DNA of 64,000 nucleotides. It comes from Pseudomonadota bacterium (lineage in GTDB: Bacteria; Pseudomonadota; Gammaproteobacteria; Burkholderiales; Gallionellaceae). Shown one piece after another: positions 20,329 through 30,203 of the stretch; the first letter of the stretch is position 1; every line of letters begins with the position of its first letter. Location: contig JAJXTH010000001.1 in assembly GCA_021783995.1 (NCBI GenBank), positions 62,001-126,000 on the forward strand, read 5' to 3'. The notes under the pieces are model-generated. The model searched no databases. It was not told the origin of the DNA and saw only the letters and a program-made list of their open reading frames with translations. The position numbers were made by a program, and so were the translations under genes.

Positions 20329-21714
20329 CGGGCCGTTGGCGGCCGGCGTCAGGAGACGGTCCACCGTTTGCTCATCAAATCCCTGCATGTCGACCTTGAG
20401 GCAGACCATGCCTTCAGCTACCACCACCAGCGCCTCGCGCACGCCCTGAAGCCTTGACAACGTCTGTTGCAGTTGCGCGCCTTCGGCCACGCTCATCTTC
20501 CCGAGATGATACAGCCTTGTGCGCACCAGGGCCAACGGTCTCATGCCCGCAGCCACTGCAAGCCATATCGTCAGCCAGATTATCGCAAAGACGAAGACCG
20601 AATTTCCGCCGACGAACTGCATCAGCGCGCCGCCCACCGATGCGCCGAAGAATGCGCCCAGGAACTGCACGCTGCTGTATACGCCCATCGCCGTTCCCTT
20701 CGCAGCCAGCGGTGCAACCTTGGAAATCATCGAGGGCAATGTCGCCTCGAGAACATTGAAGGCAGTGAAGAATATCAGAAGCGCTGCGGACAGCCCCCAC
20801 AGGCTGTCCTGCATCAGCATCAGCACCAACTGTCCGCATGCCGCAAGCGCCACCGCGCCGACGAACACCTGTTTCATCTTGCCGCGGCTCTCGGCGATGA
20901 TGATGGGAGGCACCATCAGAAAGAATGCGACCACCATCACGGGCAGATACACTTTCCAGTGCTGCGACACGGCGAGGCCGTTTTTCTGGAGCACGAATGG
21001 CACCTGCATGAAGACCGACATCAGGATCGCATGGAGCGAGAATATGCCGAAATCCAGGCGCAACAGGTCGCTGTTCTTCAGCACTTCGGCAAACTTGCTG
21101 CCGCTGGCCTCCGTGTCGCTGTGGAAATGCGTGATTTCAGGATTGGGAATCACGAAACGCACGATGAAAAGCGCAAGCAAAGCGAGCACGCCGGTCATGG
21201 CAAAGATGCCGGGCACGCCCAGCATGCCGTTCAAAAGCGGCGAGAGCACCAGAGACATGGAAAAAGTCACGCCTATCGTCATGCCTATCATCGCCATCGC
21301 CTTGGTGCGGTGCTCTTCGCGGGTCAGGTCCGCAGTGAGCGCCATCACCGCCGCGTTGATCGCACCCGCACCCTGGATGGAGCGCCCCGCAATCACCCAG
21401 TAAATGCTGCTTGCAGAGGCCGCAACGAAGCTGCCCAGCGCGAAAAGCACGAGCCCGATGTAGATGATGGGTTTTCTTCCATAACGGTCGGACATCCAGC
21501 CGGCCGGAATCTGCAGCACGGCTTGCGTCAACCCATAGGCGCCCAGCGCGATGCCCATCAGGAGATGGCTTTGCCCGCCCGGCAGCTTGGAGGCATATAG
21601 CGCAAAAATCGGCAGGATGATGAACAGACCCAGCATGCGCAGGCCGTAAATGCTGGCAAGGCCGATGCTTGCGCGACGCTCCGTCGCAGTCATTTTTTCA
21701 GAAGTGCGTTGCAT
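20314..21714 (-). CDS. MFS transporter, YajR-like with C-terminal YAM domain
   Basis: 466 aa. Twelve predicted membrane helices from residue ~20 to ~400. MFS motif A is GWMSDRYGRKP in the loop after helix 2, and GRSIQGAGA follows in helix 4. After the last helix about 65 residues (QQTLSRLQGVREALVVVAEGMVCLKVDMQ) look like the ferredoxin-fold YAM domain of YajR. Proton-driven efflux is likely; the substrate is unknown. An ATG giving MQRTSEKM is used because a good promoter lies 25-60 bases upstream of it. The open frame extends 47 codons further but that part lies within and upstream of the promoter. A second ATG seven codons in is possible. Confidence 0.87.
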   Translation of the reverse strand: MQRTSEKMTATERRASIGLASIYGLRMLGLFIILPIFALYASKLPGGQSHLLMGIALGAYGLTQAVLQIPAGWMSDRYGRKPIIYIGLVLFALGSFVAASASSIYWVIAGRSIQGAGAINAAVMALTADLTREEHRTKAMAMIGMTIGVTFSMSLVLSPLLNGMLGVPGIFAMTGVLALLALFIVRFVIPNPEITHFHSDTEASGSKFAEVLKNSDLLRLDFGIFSLHAILMSVFMQVPFVLQKNGLAVSQHWKVYLPVMVVAFFLMVPPIIIAESRGKMKQVFVGAVALAACGQLVLMLMQDSLWGLSAALLIFFTAFNVLEATLPSMISKVAPLAAKGTAMGVYSSVQFLGAFFGASVGGALMQFVGGNSVFVFAIIWLTIWLAVAAGMRPLALVRTRLYHLGKMSVAEGAQLQQTLSRLQGVREALVVVAEGMVCLKVDMQGFDEQTVDRLLTPAANGPLSDD

Positions 21715-21745
21715 GGTTTTTTGAATGTGATTGGACTTGCCATGC

Positions 21746-21774
21746 ATTTTAGCCGTGCGCGACGACCGCTGCAA
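21746..21774 (-). promoter_or_regulatory. promoter of the YajR-like transporter
   Basis: TTGCAG, 17 bases, TAAAAT on the minus strand. The predicted start of transcription is about 25 bases before the chosen ATG. It lies in the 358-base gap between this gene and cyoA, which otherwise holds only the cyo promoter region. Confidence 0.65.
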
Positions 21775-21924
21775 TTTGCCTGGCAATATTCGAGACCAAT
21801 GCAGCGGAATCCTGCCACTACCCTGGGAACAAACATCGTTCAGCCCTTCATGCACAAGGCTTCAGCACATACCTTATTTCCAAAAGCTATTTACATACAT
21901 AACCATATGAAATGTTGGCGTTTC

Positions 21925-21965
21925 TTGACCGGCATCAATCTCATTAGCGTTTTATTATATATAAT
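21925..21965 (+). promoter_or_regulatory. cyoA: cyo operon promoter with FNR/Anr-like box
   Basis: TTGAC-CGGC-ATCAA (21925-21938) matches the FNR/Anr consensus TTGAT-N4-ATCAA at nine of ten defined bases. A perfect TATAAT lies at 21960-21965 with no recognisable -35 box. Taking transcription to begin near 21972, the box centre is at about -41, the class II activator position. The leader to cyoA is about 100 bases. The rest of the 358-base intergenic stretch holds only the divergent transporter promoter and no supported gene. Confidence 0.7.
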
Positions 21966-22072
21966 TATCACAGCGAAAGTGCATGCGCCGGACAGAGCAC
22001 CCGGCGATGAATGTGCAGCATCGCCATCAATAATAAGTAGAACCGCGAAATCTTAATCAAATTGCAAACGTC

Positions 22073-22984
22073 ATGAAAAAACTGTGGATCAAACTCTTGC
22101 CGCTGTTCCTGTATCCCGGACTGGGATTCGCCTGTGAGGGTGACTGCACCAAAAGTCCCTGGACCTTGCTGGACCCCAAGGGTCCCATCGCAACGGATGA
22201 AAAGCACCTCATCCTGACCGCGCTTGGCTTAATGCTGATCGTCGTCATCCCGGTGATCGTCATGACATTTGCCTTCGCCTGGAAATACCGGGCGAGCAAC
22301 AAGGATGCGACCTACGCGCCCAAATGGGACAATTCCCATGCGATCGAAGCGGTGGTCTGGACAGTTCCCGCTGTGATCATCCTGATACTCGGCATCATAG
22401 TGTGGAACTCCACGCACGCGCTCACCCCCGAAAAACCCATCGCATCCAACGTCAAGCCGCTTGTGGTGGAGGCGGTCGCGCTGGACTGGAAATGGCTGTT
22501 CATCTATCCCGAACAGGGTGTGGCGACGGTCAACAAGCTGGTCATTCCCGCCGGCACACCGGTGACTTTTCACATCACTTCAGACACCGTGATGAATTCC
22601 TTCTTCATCCCGCGCCTGGGCAGCCAGATCTACGCGATGGCCGGCATGCAAACACAGCTCAACCTGCTTGCCAACCAGACTGGCACATACCGCGGCTTGA
22701 ACACGCAGTTCAGCGGAGAAGGATTCGCATCGATGCATTTCAACGTCAATGCGACCTCTGCGCAGGAATTCCAGGACTGGGTCGCGCAGACCAAAACCGG
22801 CGGGAGCAAACTGGACGATGCAACCTTCAAGAAGCTCGAGACACCGGACGAGCCCGCAGAGCCGGTGCTTTTCTCGGAAGTCAGGCCGGGGCTGTTCCAG
22901 TCCATCCTGCAAAAATTTTCAGGAGGGCATGAAATGTCCGCATCCCACGAGACCCATGTCCGCCTGGCGCAGGCTCAAAAGTAA
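22073..22984 (+). CDS. cyoA: cytochrome bo3 ubiquinol oxidase subunit II
   Basis: 303 aa. N-terminal signal (MKKLWIKLLPLFLYPGLGFAC), two membrane helices (~48-70 and ~92-112), then a periplasmic cupredoxin-like domain. The CuA ligands of cytochrome c oxidase subunit II are missing: the equivalent stretch reads LNTQFSGEGFASMHF, as in CyoA. This marks a quinol oxidase rather than an aa3 cytochrome c oxidase. A Cys follows the signal, but the lipobox (GFAC) is not ideal, so lipidation is uncertain. First gene of cyoABCDE. Confidence 0.93.
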   Translation: MKKLWIKLLPLFLYPGLGFACEGDCTKSPWTLLDPKGPIATDEKHLILTALGLMLIVVIPVIVMTFAFAWKYRASNKDATYAPKWDNSHAIEAVVWTVPAVIILILGIIVWNSTHALTPEKPIASNVKPLVVEAVALDWKWLFIYPEQGVATVNKLVIPAGTPVTFHITSDTVMNSFFIPRLGSQIYAMAGMQTQLNLLANQTGTYRGLNTQFSGEGFASMHFNVNATSAQEFQDWVAQTKTGGSKLDDATFKKLETPDEPAEPVLFSEVRPGLFQSILQKFSGGHEMSASHETHVRLAQAQK

Positions 22985-22996
22985 GAGGATATCAAC

Positions 22997-25024
22997 ATGA
23001 ACGAAACAGCACTTTTCGGAAAGCTCACCCTTTCGGCCATACCCTACACCAATCCCATCATCATGGGAGCGGTCGGCGTATCCGCCCTTCTGACGCTGCT
23101 CATCGTCGGATGGATAACCCAGCATGGGCACTGGAGATACCTCTGGAAAGAATGGTTCACCAGCGTTGACCACAAGCGCATCGGCGTGATGTACATGATC
23201 CTCGCCGGCGTCATGCTGCTGCGCGGCTTCGCGGACGCGATCATGATGCGTGTACACCAGGCTTTCGCCGAAGGTGCGGGCCACGGCTTCCTGCCTGCCG
23301 AGCATTACAACCAGATCTTCAGCGCGCACGGCACGATAATGATCATCTTCGTGGCCATGCCCTTCTTCATCGGGCTGATGAACTACGTCGTGCCGCTGCA
23401 GATCGGCGCAAGAGACGTTGCCTATCCCTTCCTGAACTCCGTGAGCTTCTGGATGACTGCCGCAAGCGCCGCGCTCATCATGGTGTCTTTGGCAGTCGGC
23501 GACTTTTCACAGGCCGGCTGGACAGGCTACCCGCCGCTTTCCGAGACACAGTTCAGCCCGACTTCCGGTGTGGATTACTGGATATGGAGCCTGCAACTGG
23601 GAGGCATAGGGACATTGATGACCGGAATCAACTTCTTCGTCACGATACTCCGCATGCGCGCTCCCGGCATGAACTTCATGAAGATGCCCGTGTTCACCTG
23701 GACCATCCTGGTGACAACCGTTCTCATCATGATGTCCTTCCCCGTGCTGACGATCACCCTCTTGCTGCTGACGCTGGACCGTTACATGGACATGCACTTC
23801 TTCACGAGCAACCTCGGCGGAAACCAGATGATGTTCGCGAACCTGTTCTGGATCTGGGGACACCCAGAAGTCTACATCGTTCTTCTGCCTGCATTCGGAA
23901 TGTACTCTGAAGTCGTGTCGACCTTCTCCAGGAAGAAGCTCTTCGGCTACAACTCGATGGTCTATGCGAGCGTCGCGATTGCAGTCCTTTCCTTCATCGT
24001 CTGGCTGCACCACTTCTTCACGATGGGCGCAGGTGCAGACGTGAACGCGTTCTTCGGCATAGCGACCGGCATCATCGCGATCCCCACCGGCGTGAAGATC
24101 TTCAACTGGCTTTTCACCATGTACAGAGGCAGAATCGAATTCACGACCCCGATGCTCTGGACGCTCGGTTTCATCGCGACATTCGCCATCGGCGGCATGA
24201 CCGGAGTGCTGCTCTCCGTTCCCGGTGCCGACTTCGTGCTGCACAACAGCGAATTCCTGGTCGCCCATTTCCACAACACGCTGATCGGCGGCGTGCTTTT
24301 CGGTTACTTCGCAGGATATTCCTACTGGTTCCCGAAGATGTTCGGCTTCAGGCTCGATGAAAAATGGGGAAAACGCGCTTTCTGGTCCTGGATCATCGGC
24401 TTCTACCTCGCATTCATGCCGCTCTATGCGCTTGGATTCATGGGCATGCCGCGCCGCCTCGTTCATTACGACAACCCGACCTGGCAGCCCTTCCTCATGG
24501 TGGCCCTGGTCGGCGCTTTCGTCATCGGCTACGGCGTGGTCTGCCAGATTGTCCAGCTCGTCGTGAGCATCAGAAACCGCGAAGCGCTGCGCGACACGAC
24601 AGGCGACATCTGGAACAGCCATTCCCTAGAGTGGTCTGTGACCTCCCCACCTCCCTTCTATAACTTCGCGAAGATCCCCCATGTGGAAGCACTGGATCAG
24701 TTCGCACACATGAAGGAGAACGGAATCAATCACCGTTCGGAAGCTCCTTTCGAACCCATACACATGCCCAGAAACTCTGGCGTAGGCGTGGTGATGGGAG
24801 CGATCACCTTCGTGTTCGGTTTTGCGATGATCTGGCATATCTGGTGGGTAGTCATCGCAAGCTCGCTTGCCATGCTGGCAACAGTCGTCTACCGCGCCAA
24901 TGACGAAGATGTCGACTACATGCTCTCCGCAGAAGAAGTGGCGCGCATCGAGAAGCAAGGTGCGCAGGCCACGGTATCGGCGCATTCCGGGCTCTCGCAC
25001 CACGACATGATTACTCAAGGATAA
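22997..25024 (+). CDS. cyoB: cytochrome bo3 ubiquinol oxidase subunit I
   Basis: 675 aa, about 15 membrane helices. Reduces O2 to water and pumps protons. Visible sites: the low-spin haem ligand in FSAHGTIMI, the His-Tyr pair in WGHPEVYI, the CuB histidines in WLHHFF, and both haem ligands in HFHNTLIGG. The quinol-site residues known from E. coli (Arg and Asp in LLRGFADAI, His and Gln in EHYNQIF) are conserved, supporting ubiquinol as donor. Length fits CyoB (663 aa in E. coli). Spaced 12 bases from cyoA with AAGAGG as ribosome site. Confidence 0.96.
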   Translation: MNETALFGKLTLSAIPYTNPIIMGAVGVSALLTLLIVGWITQHGHWRYLWKEWFTSVDHKRIGVMYMILAGVMLLRGFADAIMMRVHQAFAEGAGHGFLPAEHYNQIFSAHGTIMIIFVAMPFFIGLMNYVVPLQIGARDVAYPFLNSVSFWMTAASAALIMVSLAVGDFSQAGWTGYPPLSETQFSPTSGVDYWIWSLQLGGIGTLMTGINFFVTILRMRAPGMNFMKMPVFTWTILVTTVLIMMSFPVLTITLLLLTLDRYMDMHFFTSNLGGNQMMFANLFWIWGHPEVYIVLLPAFGMYSEVVSTFSRKKLFGYNSMVYASVAIAVLSFIVWLHHFFTMGAGADVNAFFGIATGIIAIPTGVKIFNWLFTMYRGRIEFTTPMLWTLGFIATFAIGGMTGVLLSVPGADFVLHNSEFLVAHFHNTLIGGVLFGYFAGYSYWFPKMFGFRLDEKWGKRAFWSWIIGFYLAFMPLYALGFMGMPRRLVHYDNPTWQPFLMVALVGAFVIGYGVVCQIVQLVVSIRNREALRDTTGDIWNSHSLEWSVTSPPPFYNFAKIPHVEALDQFAHMKENGINHRSEAPFEPIHMPRNSGVGVVMGAITFVFGFAMIWHIWWVVIASSLAMLATVVYRANDEDVDYMLSAEEVARIEKQGAQATVSAHSGLSHHDMITQG

Positions 25025-25028
25025 TGAA

Positions 25029-25643
25029 ATGAGCGCTACCGCTTTGAATTCGGCAACACACGACCACGGTCACGACCATAGCCATGATGCAAAGGAGAAT
25101 GCAGTATTCGGCTTCTGGATCTACCTGATGACCGACTGCATCCTCTTCGCATCCCTTTTTGCAACCTATGCGGTGATGCGCCACAACTATGCGGACGGCC
25201 CCACAGGCAAGGAACTCTTTGATCTCAAGTACGTGTTCATCGAGACCATGTTCCTGCTGTTCTCCAGTTTCTCGAACGGCTTCGCGATGATTTCGATGCA
25301 CAGGAAGGACCGCTTCGGCACGCTGAAATGGCTGGCTCTGACCGCAGTGCTTGGCCTGGGCTTCGTCGGCATGGAAGTGAACGAGTTCACACATCTGGTG
25401 GTGGAAGGAAACGGGCCCGACAGGAGCGGCTTCCTCTCCTCGTTCTTTACCCTGGTCGCCACGCACGGCGCCCACGTGAGCGTCGGCCTGATCTGGATGG
25501 CCGTGATGATGGGACAGCTCTACTTCAGGGGCATCACCCCCGCGATCACTTCACGCCTGATGAGGCTAAGCCTGTTCTGGCATTTTCTGGACATCGTATG
25601 GATCATGGTGTTCACTGTCGTCTATCTGATGGGAGTTCTTTAA
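25029..25643 (+). CDS. cyoC: cytochrome bo3 ubiquinol oxidase subunit III
   Basis: 204 aa, five membrane helices, no cofactor of its own; stabilises subunit I. The N-terminus has a His-rich stretch ([11 protein letters not shown]) that might bind metal. Landmarks are [21 protein letters not shown], the carboxylate in GMEVNEF, and [19 protein letters not shown] at the end. Starts 4 bases after the cyoB stop, within one transcript. Confidence 0.95.
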   Translation: MSATALNSATHDHGHDHSHDAKENAVFGFWIYLMTDCILFASLFATYAVMRHNYADGPTGKELFDLKYVFIETMFLLFSSFSNGFAMISMHRKDRFGTLKWLALTAVLGLGFVGMEVNEFTHLVVEGNGPDRSGFLSSFFTLVATHGAHVSVGLIWMAVMMGQLYFRGITPAITSRLMRLSLFWHFLDIVWIMVFTVVYLMGVL

Positions 25644-25644
25644 C

Positions 25645-25971
25645 ATGCAAGGCCATACCGAACACGCAAATGTCACATCAAGCAGCAACACCACGGGGTT
25701 CGTGATATCGCTGATGCTCACGCTCATTTCCTTCGGCATGGTGGCGAGCGGGCAGTTTTCGACCCCGCTGACGCTGTCAGTCATCGTCACGATGGCCGTG
25801 CTGCAGGTGATCGCCCAGATGCATTTCTTCCTTCATCTTGACACCTCTTCGGGTCAGCGCTGGAACCTGATGTCTCTGATCTATACACTGACCATCATCG
25901 TATTCCTGGTTGTGGGCACCCTCTGGATCATGTACAACACTGGCATACGCATGATGCCGATGATGCATTGA
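25645..25971 (+). CDS. cyoD: cytochrome bo3 ubiquinol oxidase subunit IV
   Basis: 108 aa, three membrane helices, assembly and stability subunit. VISLMLTLISFGMVASG, the His/Met-rich MHFFLHLD and the final VGTLWIMYNT are typical of CyoD. Only a single base separates it from the cyoC stop. The stop codon lies two bases before the cyoE start. Confidence 0.94.
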   Translation: MQGHTEHANVTSSSNTTGFVISLMLTLISFGMVASGQFSTPLTLSVIVTMAVLQVIAQMHFFLHLDTSSGQRWNLMSLIYTLTIIVFLVVGTLWIMYNTGIRMMPMMH

Positions 25972-25973
25972 GC

Positions 25974-26876
25974 ATGAACACCTTCAAGGACTACCTCAAC
26001 CTCACCAAGCCCGGGATCATCTTCGGCAACCTGATCTCTGCGGCTGGCGGCCTGTTCCTGGGCAGCCGCGGGCACTTCGACTTGCTGACCTTTTCCGGCA
26101 CGCTGACAGGTGTCGCGCTTGCGATAGGCGGCGGCTGCGCGCTCAACAACTTCATCGACCAGGACATAGACGCACTGATGAAGCGAACGCAAAACCGCCC
26201 TCTGGTGCAGAAAAGGATACCCGGATCGCATGCGCTCCTGCTGGGGGCTCTGCTCTCCATTCTGGGTCTCGCGGTACTTGCCACTTACGCCAACATGCTG
26301 ACTGCCTGGGTCACCTTCGCAGGCCTTCTGGTCTATGTCGTGTTCTACAGCATGTGGCTAAAGAGGAGCGCTCACGGCACCTGGATGGGCAGCCTGTCCG
26401 GCGCAGTCCCGCCACTTGCCGGCTACTGCGCGAGCAGCGGGCACCTGGACACGGCGGGATGGATACTTTTTGCGATCTATGCGCTCTGGCAGTTTCCCCA
26501 TGCCTATGCGATCGCCATACTGCACCTGCAGGACTACGCGCGCGCATCGATACCGGTATATCCGGTGGTCCACGGCGTTGCCCGCGTGAAACGCGACATG
26601 CCCTACTATGTCGCTGTCTTCACGCTGTGCGCGCTGCTGCTTTCCTTCACCCACAACACGGGTCTAGGCTATCTCGCCGTGATGCTCTCCCTAGGCTTCG
26701 CCTGGATGCGCTCCACTTGGCGCGACCGGAAATGCGAAGACGACAGACGCTGGGCCAAGAAGTCCTTCGGGTATTCCATCGTCATGGTGATGGCGATGAG
26801 CCTGATGATGTCCGTCGATTTCATTCCCCAATCCGATCCCGGATCTGCACCCGTCTTCTCACTCGCATCCCGCTGA
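25974..26876 (+). CDS. cyoE: protohaem IX farnesyltransferase (haem O synthase)
   Basis: 300 aa UbiA-type prenyltransferase with about eight membrane helices. Attaches the farnesyl tail to haem b to give the haem O needed by CyoB. The two Asp motifs are visible: NNFIDQDIDALMKRTQNRPL, and the second near DYARASIPVYPVVHG. The ATG giving MNTFKDYL is used; a TTG two codons earlier overlaps cyoD. Last gene of the operon. A separate ctaA is not needed for a bo3 enzyme, and none is present. Confidence 0.95.
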   Translation: MNTFKDYLNLTKPGIIFGNLISAAGGLFLGSRGHFDLLTFSGTLTGVALAIGGGCALNNFIDQDIDALMKRTQNRPLVQKRIPGSHALLLGALLSILGLAVLATYANMLTAWVTFAGLLVYVVFYSMWLKRSAHGTWMGSLSGAVPPLAGYCASSGHLDTAGWILFAIYALWQFPHAYAIAILHLQDYARASIPVYPVVHGVARVKRDMPYYVAVFTLCALLLSFTHNTGLGYLAVMLSLGFAWMRSTWRDRKCEDDRRWAKKSFGYSIVMVMAMSLMMSVDFIPQSDPGSAPVFSLASR

Positions 26877-26884
26877 TCCCTCCG

Positions 26885-26909
26885 TGCGCGCTTGTCTGAC
26901 AAGCGCGCA
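26885..26909. repeat. perfect 12-bp inverted repeat between cyoE and uvrA
   Basis: TGCGCGCTTGTC-T-GACAAGCGCGCA is a near-continuous palindrome nine bases after the cyoE stop. It has no following T-run, so it is not a standard intrinsic terminator. It may be a 3' RNA-stabilising hairpin, a weak terminator or a protein site upstream of uvrA. Confidence 0.7.
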
Positions 26910-26970
26910 TGCTTGGGAAAGCGCATCAAATCGCGTATATTGACGGGTCGTATCAATCTACCTGACCATC

Positions 26971-29793
26971 ATGAACAGCATCAAGATACGCGGTGCGCGC
27001 ACCCACAATCTCAAGAACATAGAACTGGACATCCCCAGCCACAAGCTGGTGGTGATCACCGGTCTCTCAGGCTCGGGGAAATCCTCTCTCGCGTTTGACA
27101 CGCTTTATGCAGAGGGCCAGCGCCGCTATGTGGAATCGCTCTCCGCTTATGCCCGCCAGTTCCTGCAACTGATGGAGAAACCGGACGTGGATCTGATCGA
27201 GGGATTGTCGCCCGCGATCGCGATCGAACAGAAGGCGACCTCGCACAATCCGCGCTCCACGGTCGGCACGGTCACCGAGATACACGATTATCTGCGGCTT
27301 CTATACGCGCGCGCGGGCGACCCGTACTGCCCCGAGCACGATCTCGTGCTTCAGGCGCAGAGCGTGGGCCAGATGGTAGACCATGTGCTTGCACTGAACG
27401 AAGGCACGCGCATCATGATCCTGTCTCCCCTCGTGGTGAACCGCAAGGGAGAACAGCTGGAGATGTTCGACGAACTGCGCGCCCAGGGCTTCACCAGACT
27501 GCGCATAGACGGTACGGTCCATGAAATAGATGCGCTGCCGACTCTACATAAGAACAGGAAGCATACTGTCGAGATCGTCGTGGACAGATTAAGGGTAAAT
27601 CTTGATTCGAAGCAACGCCTCGCGGAATCATTCGAGACCGCGCTGCGCCATGCGGATGGTCGCGCGCTGGCGGTGGAAATGGATACAGGAAAGGAGCACC
27701 TCTTCTCCGCCAAATTTTCCTGCCCCATCTGCAACTATTCGCTTCCCGAGCTCGAACCTAGGCTGTTCTCCTTCAACAATCCGATGGGCGCCTGTCCCAA
27801 ATGCGACGGACTGGGCTCGATCAGCTTCTTCGATGCAAGGCGCATCGTAGCGCTTCCCCAGCTTTCCCTGAGCTCTGGAGCGATCAAGGGATGGGACAGG
27901 CGGAACCAGTTCTACTATCAGCTGCTGTCAGGGCTTGCAAGGCACTATGACTTCGACCTTGAGCAACCTTTCGAGACCCTGCCCGAGAAGATCCAGCAGA
28001 TCGTCCTGTATGGCAGCGGGAAGGAGGAGATCGAGTTCCAGTACATGAACGAGCGCGGCAAACCTGTGCTGCGCAGGCACGCATTCGAAGGGATAGTCAA
28101 CAATCTTGAGCGGCGTTACAGGGAGACCGATTCACCCACCATCAGGGAAGAGCTTGCGAAATACCTGAACAGCTGCGTCTGCCCGGAATGCAAAGGTGCC
28201 AGGCTGCGTCTGGAAGCGCGCCATGTTAGATTCGTCGAACGGACCCTTTTCGAGATAAGCGAAATGCCGCTGCACGATGCGCTGCAGTTCTTCAAGTCAT
28301 TGAAGCTGCATGGGCAGAAGCAGGCAATCGCTGACAAGATCGTGCACGAGATTTCTGGCAGGCTGGGTTTCCTGAACAACGTCGGACTGAATTACCTCAC
28401 GCTATCGCGTTCCGCAGAAACGCTCTCAGGCGGCGAAGCGCAGCGCATCCGCCTGGCATCCCAGATAGGATCCGGATTGACAGGCGTGATGTATGTGCTG
28501 GACGAGCCCTCCATAGGCCTGCATCAGCGCGACAACGACAGGCTGCTCGCCACGCTGTTCAGGCTGCGAGACATGGGAAACAGCGTGATCGTCGTGGAAC
28601 ACGACGAGGACGCGATCAGGCACGCCGACTTCGTCGTCGACATGGGACCTGGCGCGGGTGAGCATGGCGGAATGATCGTGGCGCAGGGCACGCCCGACGA
28701 AATATGCCGCAATGAAAGTTCGCTCACCGGAGACTACCTGACGGGTCGCCGCATAATACCGATGCCGGCCAGACGCAACGCCCCGGATCCTGGACGCATG
28801 CTGCAGATCAATGGCGCCTGCGGCAACAATCTCAAGGATGTCGAGCTCAACCTGCCGGTCGGTCTCCTGACTTGCGTCACGGGCGTCTCGGGTTCCGGGA
28901 AATCCACGCTGATCAACGACACGCTCTACCCCGTCGTGGCTCAGCACCTGTACGGCAGCAATGTCGAGCCTTCGCCTCATGCATCGGCAAAGGGCCTCGA
29001 GTTCTTCGACAAGGTGATCAACGTGGATCAGTCTCCCATAGGCCGCACGCCGCGCTCCAACCCCGCAACCTACACTGGCCTCTTCACGCCGATAAGAGAG
29101 CTGTTCTCTGGCGTCCCCGCGGCGCGCGAACGCGGCTATGAACCCGGGCGATTCTCCTTCAACGTGAAGGGAGGGCGCTGCGAGGCCTGCCAGGGTGATG
29201 GCGTGATCAAGGTGGAGATGCACTTCATGCCCGACGTGTATGTGCCCTGTGACGTATGCCATGGCCAGCGCTACAACCGCGAAACGCTGGAGATACAGTA
29301 CAAGGGAAAGAACATCCATCAGGTGCTGCAGATGACGGTCGAGGCAGCGCATGAGTTCTTCAGCGCGGTTCCCGTTGTCAAACGCAAGCTGCAGACGCTG
29401 CTGGACGTGGGGCTGGGCTACATCACGCTCGGGCAATCCGCCACGACACTATCGGGCGGCGAGGCGCAACGCGTAAAGCTGTCCCTTGAACTCTCAAAGC
29501 GCGACACGGGTCGCACGCTTTACATTCTCGACGAACCGACCACCGGATTGCATTTCCACGACATCGCGCTATTGCTAGGCGTGATCCACAAACTGCGCGA
29601 TCAGGGGAACACGCTGGTGGTGATAGAACACAACCTCGACGTGATCAAGACCGCTGACTGGGTGATAGACCTTGGCCCCGAAGGCGGAAGCGGGGGCGGC
29701 AGAATTGTCGCAGAGGGCTCGCCTCAGGACATAGCAAGAAACAAAAGAAGCATCACCGGAACCTATCTGAAGCAGGCGCTCAAACGCACGTGA
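26971..29793 (+). CDS. uvrA: excinuclease ABC subunit A
   Basis: 940 aa. Damage-sensing ATPase of nucleotide excision repair. Two ABC modules: Walker A sites GLSGSGKSS near residue 30 and GVSGSGKST near 640, with signature LSGGEAQR in both halves. Zinc modules are CPIC...CPKC in the first half and CEAC...CDVC in the second. The usual opening is [17 protein letters not shown]-like, as here. uvrB and uvrC are not in the window. No LexA box was recognised upstream. It overlaps arfB by 4 bases. Confidence 0.98.
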   Translation: MNSIKIRGARTHNLKNIELDIPSHKLVVITGLSGSGKSSLAFDTLYAEGQRRYVESLSAYARQFLQLMEKPDVDLIEGLSPAIAIEQKATSHNPRSTVGTVTEIHDYLRLLYARAGDPYCPEHDLVLQAQSVGQMVDHVLALNEGTRIMILSPLVVNRKGEQLEMFDELRAQGFTRLRIDGTVHEIDALPTLHKNRKHTVEIVVDRLRVNLDSKQRLAESFETALRHADGRALAVEMDTGKEHLFSAKFSCPICNYSLPELEPRLFSFNNPMGACPKCDGLGSISFFDARRIVALPQLSLSSGAIKGWDRRNQFYYQLLSGLARHYDFDLEQPFETLPEKIQQIVLYGSGKEEIEFQYMNERGKPVLRRHAFEGIVNNLERRYRETDSPTIREELAKYLNSCVCPECKGARLRLEARHVRFVERTLFEISEMPLHDALQFFKSLKLHGQKQAIADKIVHEISGRLGFLNNVGLNYLTLSRSAETLSGGEAQRIRLASQIGSGLTGVMYVLDEPSIGLHQRDNDRLLATLFRLRDMGNSVIVVEHDEDAIRHADFVVDMGPGAGEHGGMIVAQGTPDEICRNESSLTGDYLTGRRIIPMPARRNAPDPGRMLQINGACGNNLKDVELNLPVGLLTCVTGVSGSGKSTLINDTLYPVVAQHLYGSNVEPSPHASAKGLEFFDKVINVDQSPIGRTPRSNPATYTGLFTPIRELFSGVPAARERGYEPGRFSFNVKGGRCEACQGDGVIKVEMHFMPDVYVPCDVCHGQRYNRETLEIQYKGKNIHQVLQMTVEAAHEFFSAVPVVKRKLQTLLDVGLGYITLGQSATTLSGGEAQRVKLSLELSKRDTGRTLYILDEPTTGLHFHDIALLLGVIHKLRDQGNTLVVIEHNLDVIKTADWVIDLGPEGGSGGGRIVAEGSPQDIARNKRSITGTYLKQALKRT

Positions 29794-30200
29794 AGATAAC
29801 GCGCGACATCGAGATACCCGACGGCGAGATCGAGCTTAACGCGATACGCGCACAGGGTGCGGGCGGCCAGAACGTCAACAAGGTCTCAACCGCGATACAC
29901 CTGCGCTTCGACATCAACGCGTCCTCGCTTCCCGAAGCATGCAAGGAAAGACTGAAACACCAGAAGGACAGCCGTATCACGTCGGAAGGTGTGATCGTGA
30001 TCAAGGCACAGCGTCACCGCAGTCAGGAGAAGAACCGCGTGGATGCGCTGGCGCGGCTGCAGTCACTCCTGGCAAGCGCGGCTCTTGTTCAGAAGAAGCG
30101 TCTGCCTACCAGACCCACAAAAAGCGCAAAACTGAAACGACTAGAACTCAAGACAAGACGCGGCGAGATCAAGACCATGCGCGGCAAGGTCAGCCAATAG
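29790..30200 (+). CDS. arfB: peptidyl-tRNA hydrolase ArfB (ribosome rescue)
   Basis: 136 aa. Codon-independent release factor that frees ribosomes stalled at mRNA ends. The catalytic GGQ loop is in [16 protein letters not shown] near residue 26. The long basic C-terminal tail that enters the mRNA channel ([20 protein letters not shown]...) is complete. The start is a GTG overlapping the uvrA stop as GTGA, so translation is coupled. Length and lack of a codon-recognition domain exclude RF1/RF2. It converges on cysK with 3 bases between stops. Confidence 0.95.
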   Translation: MKITRDIEIPDGEIELNAIRAQGAGGQNVNKVSTAIHLRFDINASSLPEACKERLKHQKDSRITSEGVIVIKAQRHRSQEKNRVDALARLQSLLASAALVQKKRLPTRPTKSAKLKRLELKTRRGEIKTMRGKVSQ

Positions 30201-30203
30201 CCA

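Noticed and set aside
21715-21855. 47-codon N-terminal extension of the MFS transporter
   Set aside because: It covers the -10 and -35 boxes of a good promoter, and the extension has no similarity to transporters.
21709-22056. 115-codon plus-strand frame in the transporter-cyoA gap
   Set aside because: It overlaps both promoters, has no ribosome site, and its protein is low in recognisable features.
22073-26876. aa3-type cytochrome c oxidase (cox) operon
   Set aside because: Subunit II lacks all CuA ligands, subunit I has the quinol-site residues, and cyoD/cyoE follow, so it is a bo3 quinol oxidase.
26877-26970. LexA (SOS) box upstream of uvrA, and likewise upstream of ssb
   Set aside because: No CTGT-N8-ACAG pattern is present. 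The palindrome GACAAG/CTTGTC has the wrong spacing.
29790-30200. Fragment of a class I release factor gene
   Set aside because: A GGQ motif is present, but the frame is complete for ArfB with the basic tail, and a coupled start follows uvrA.
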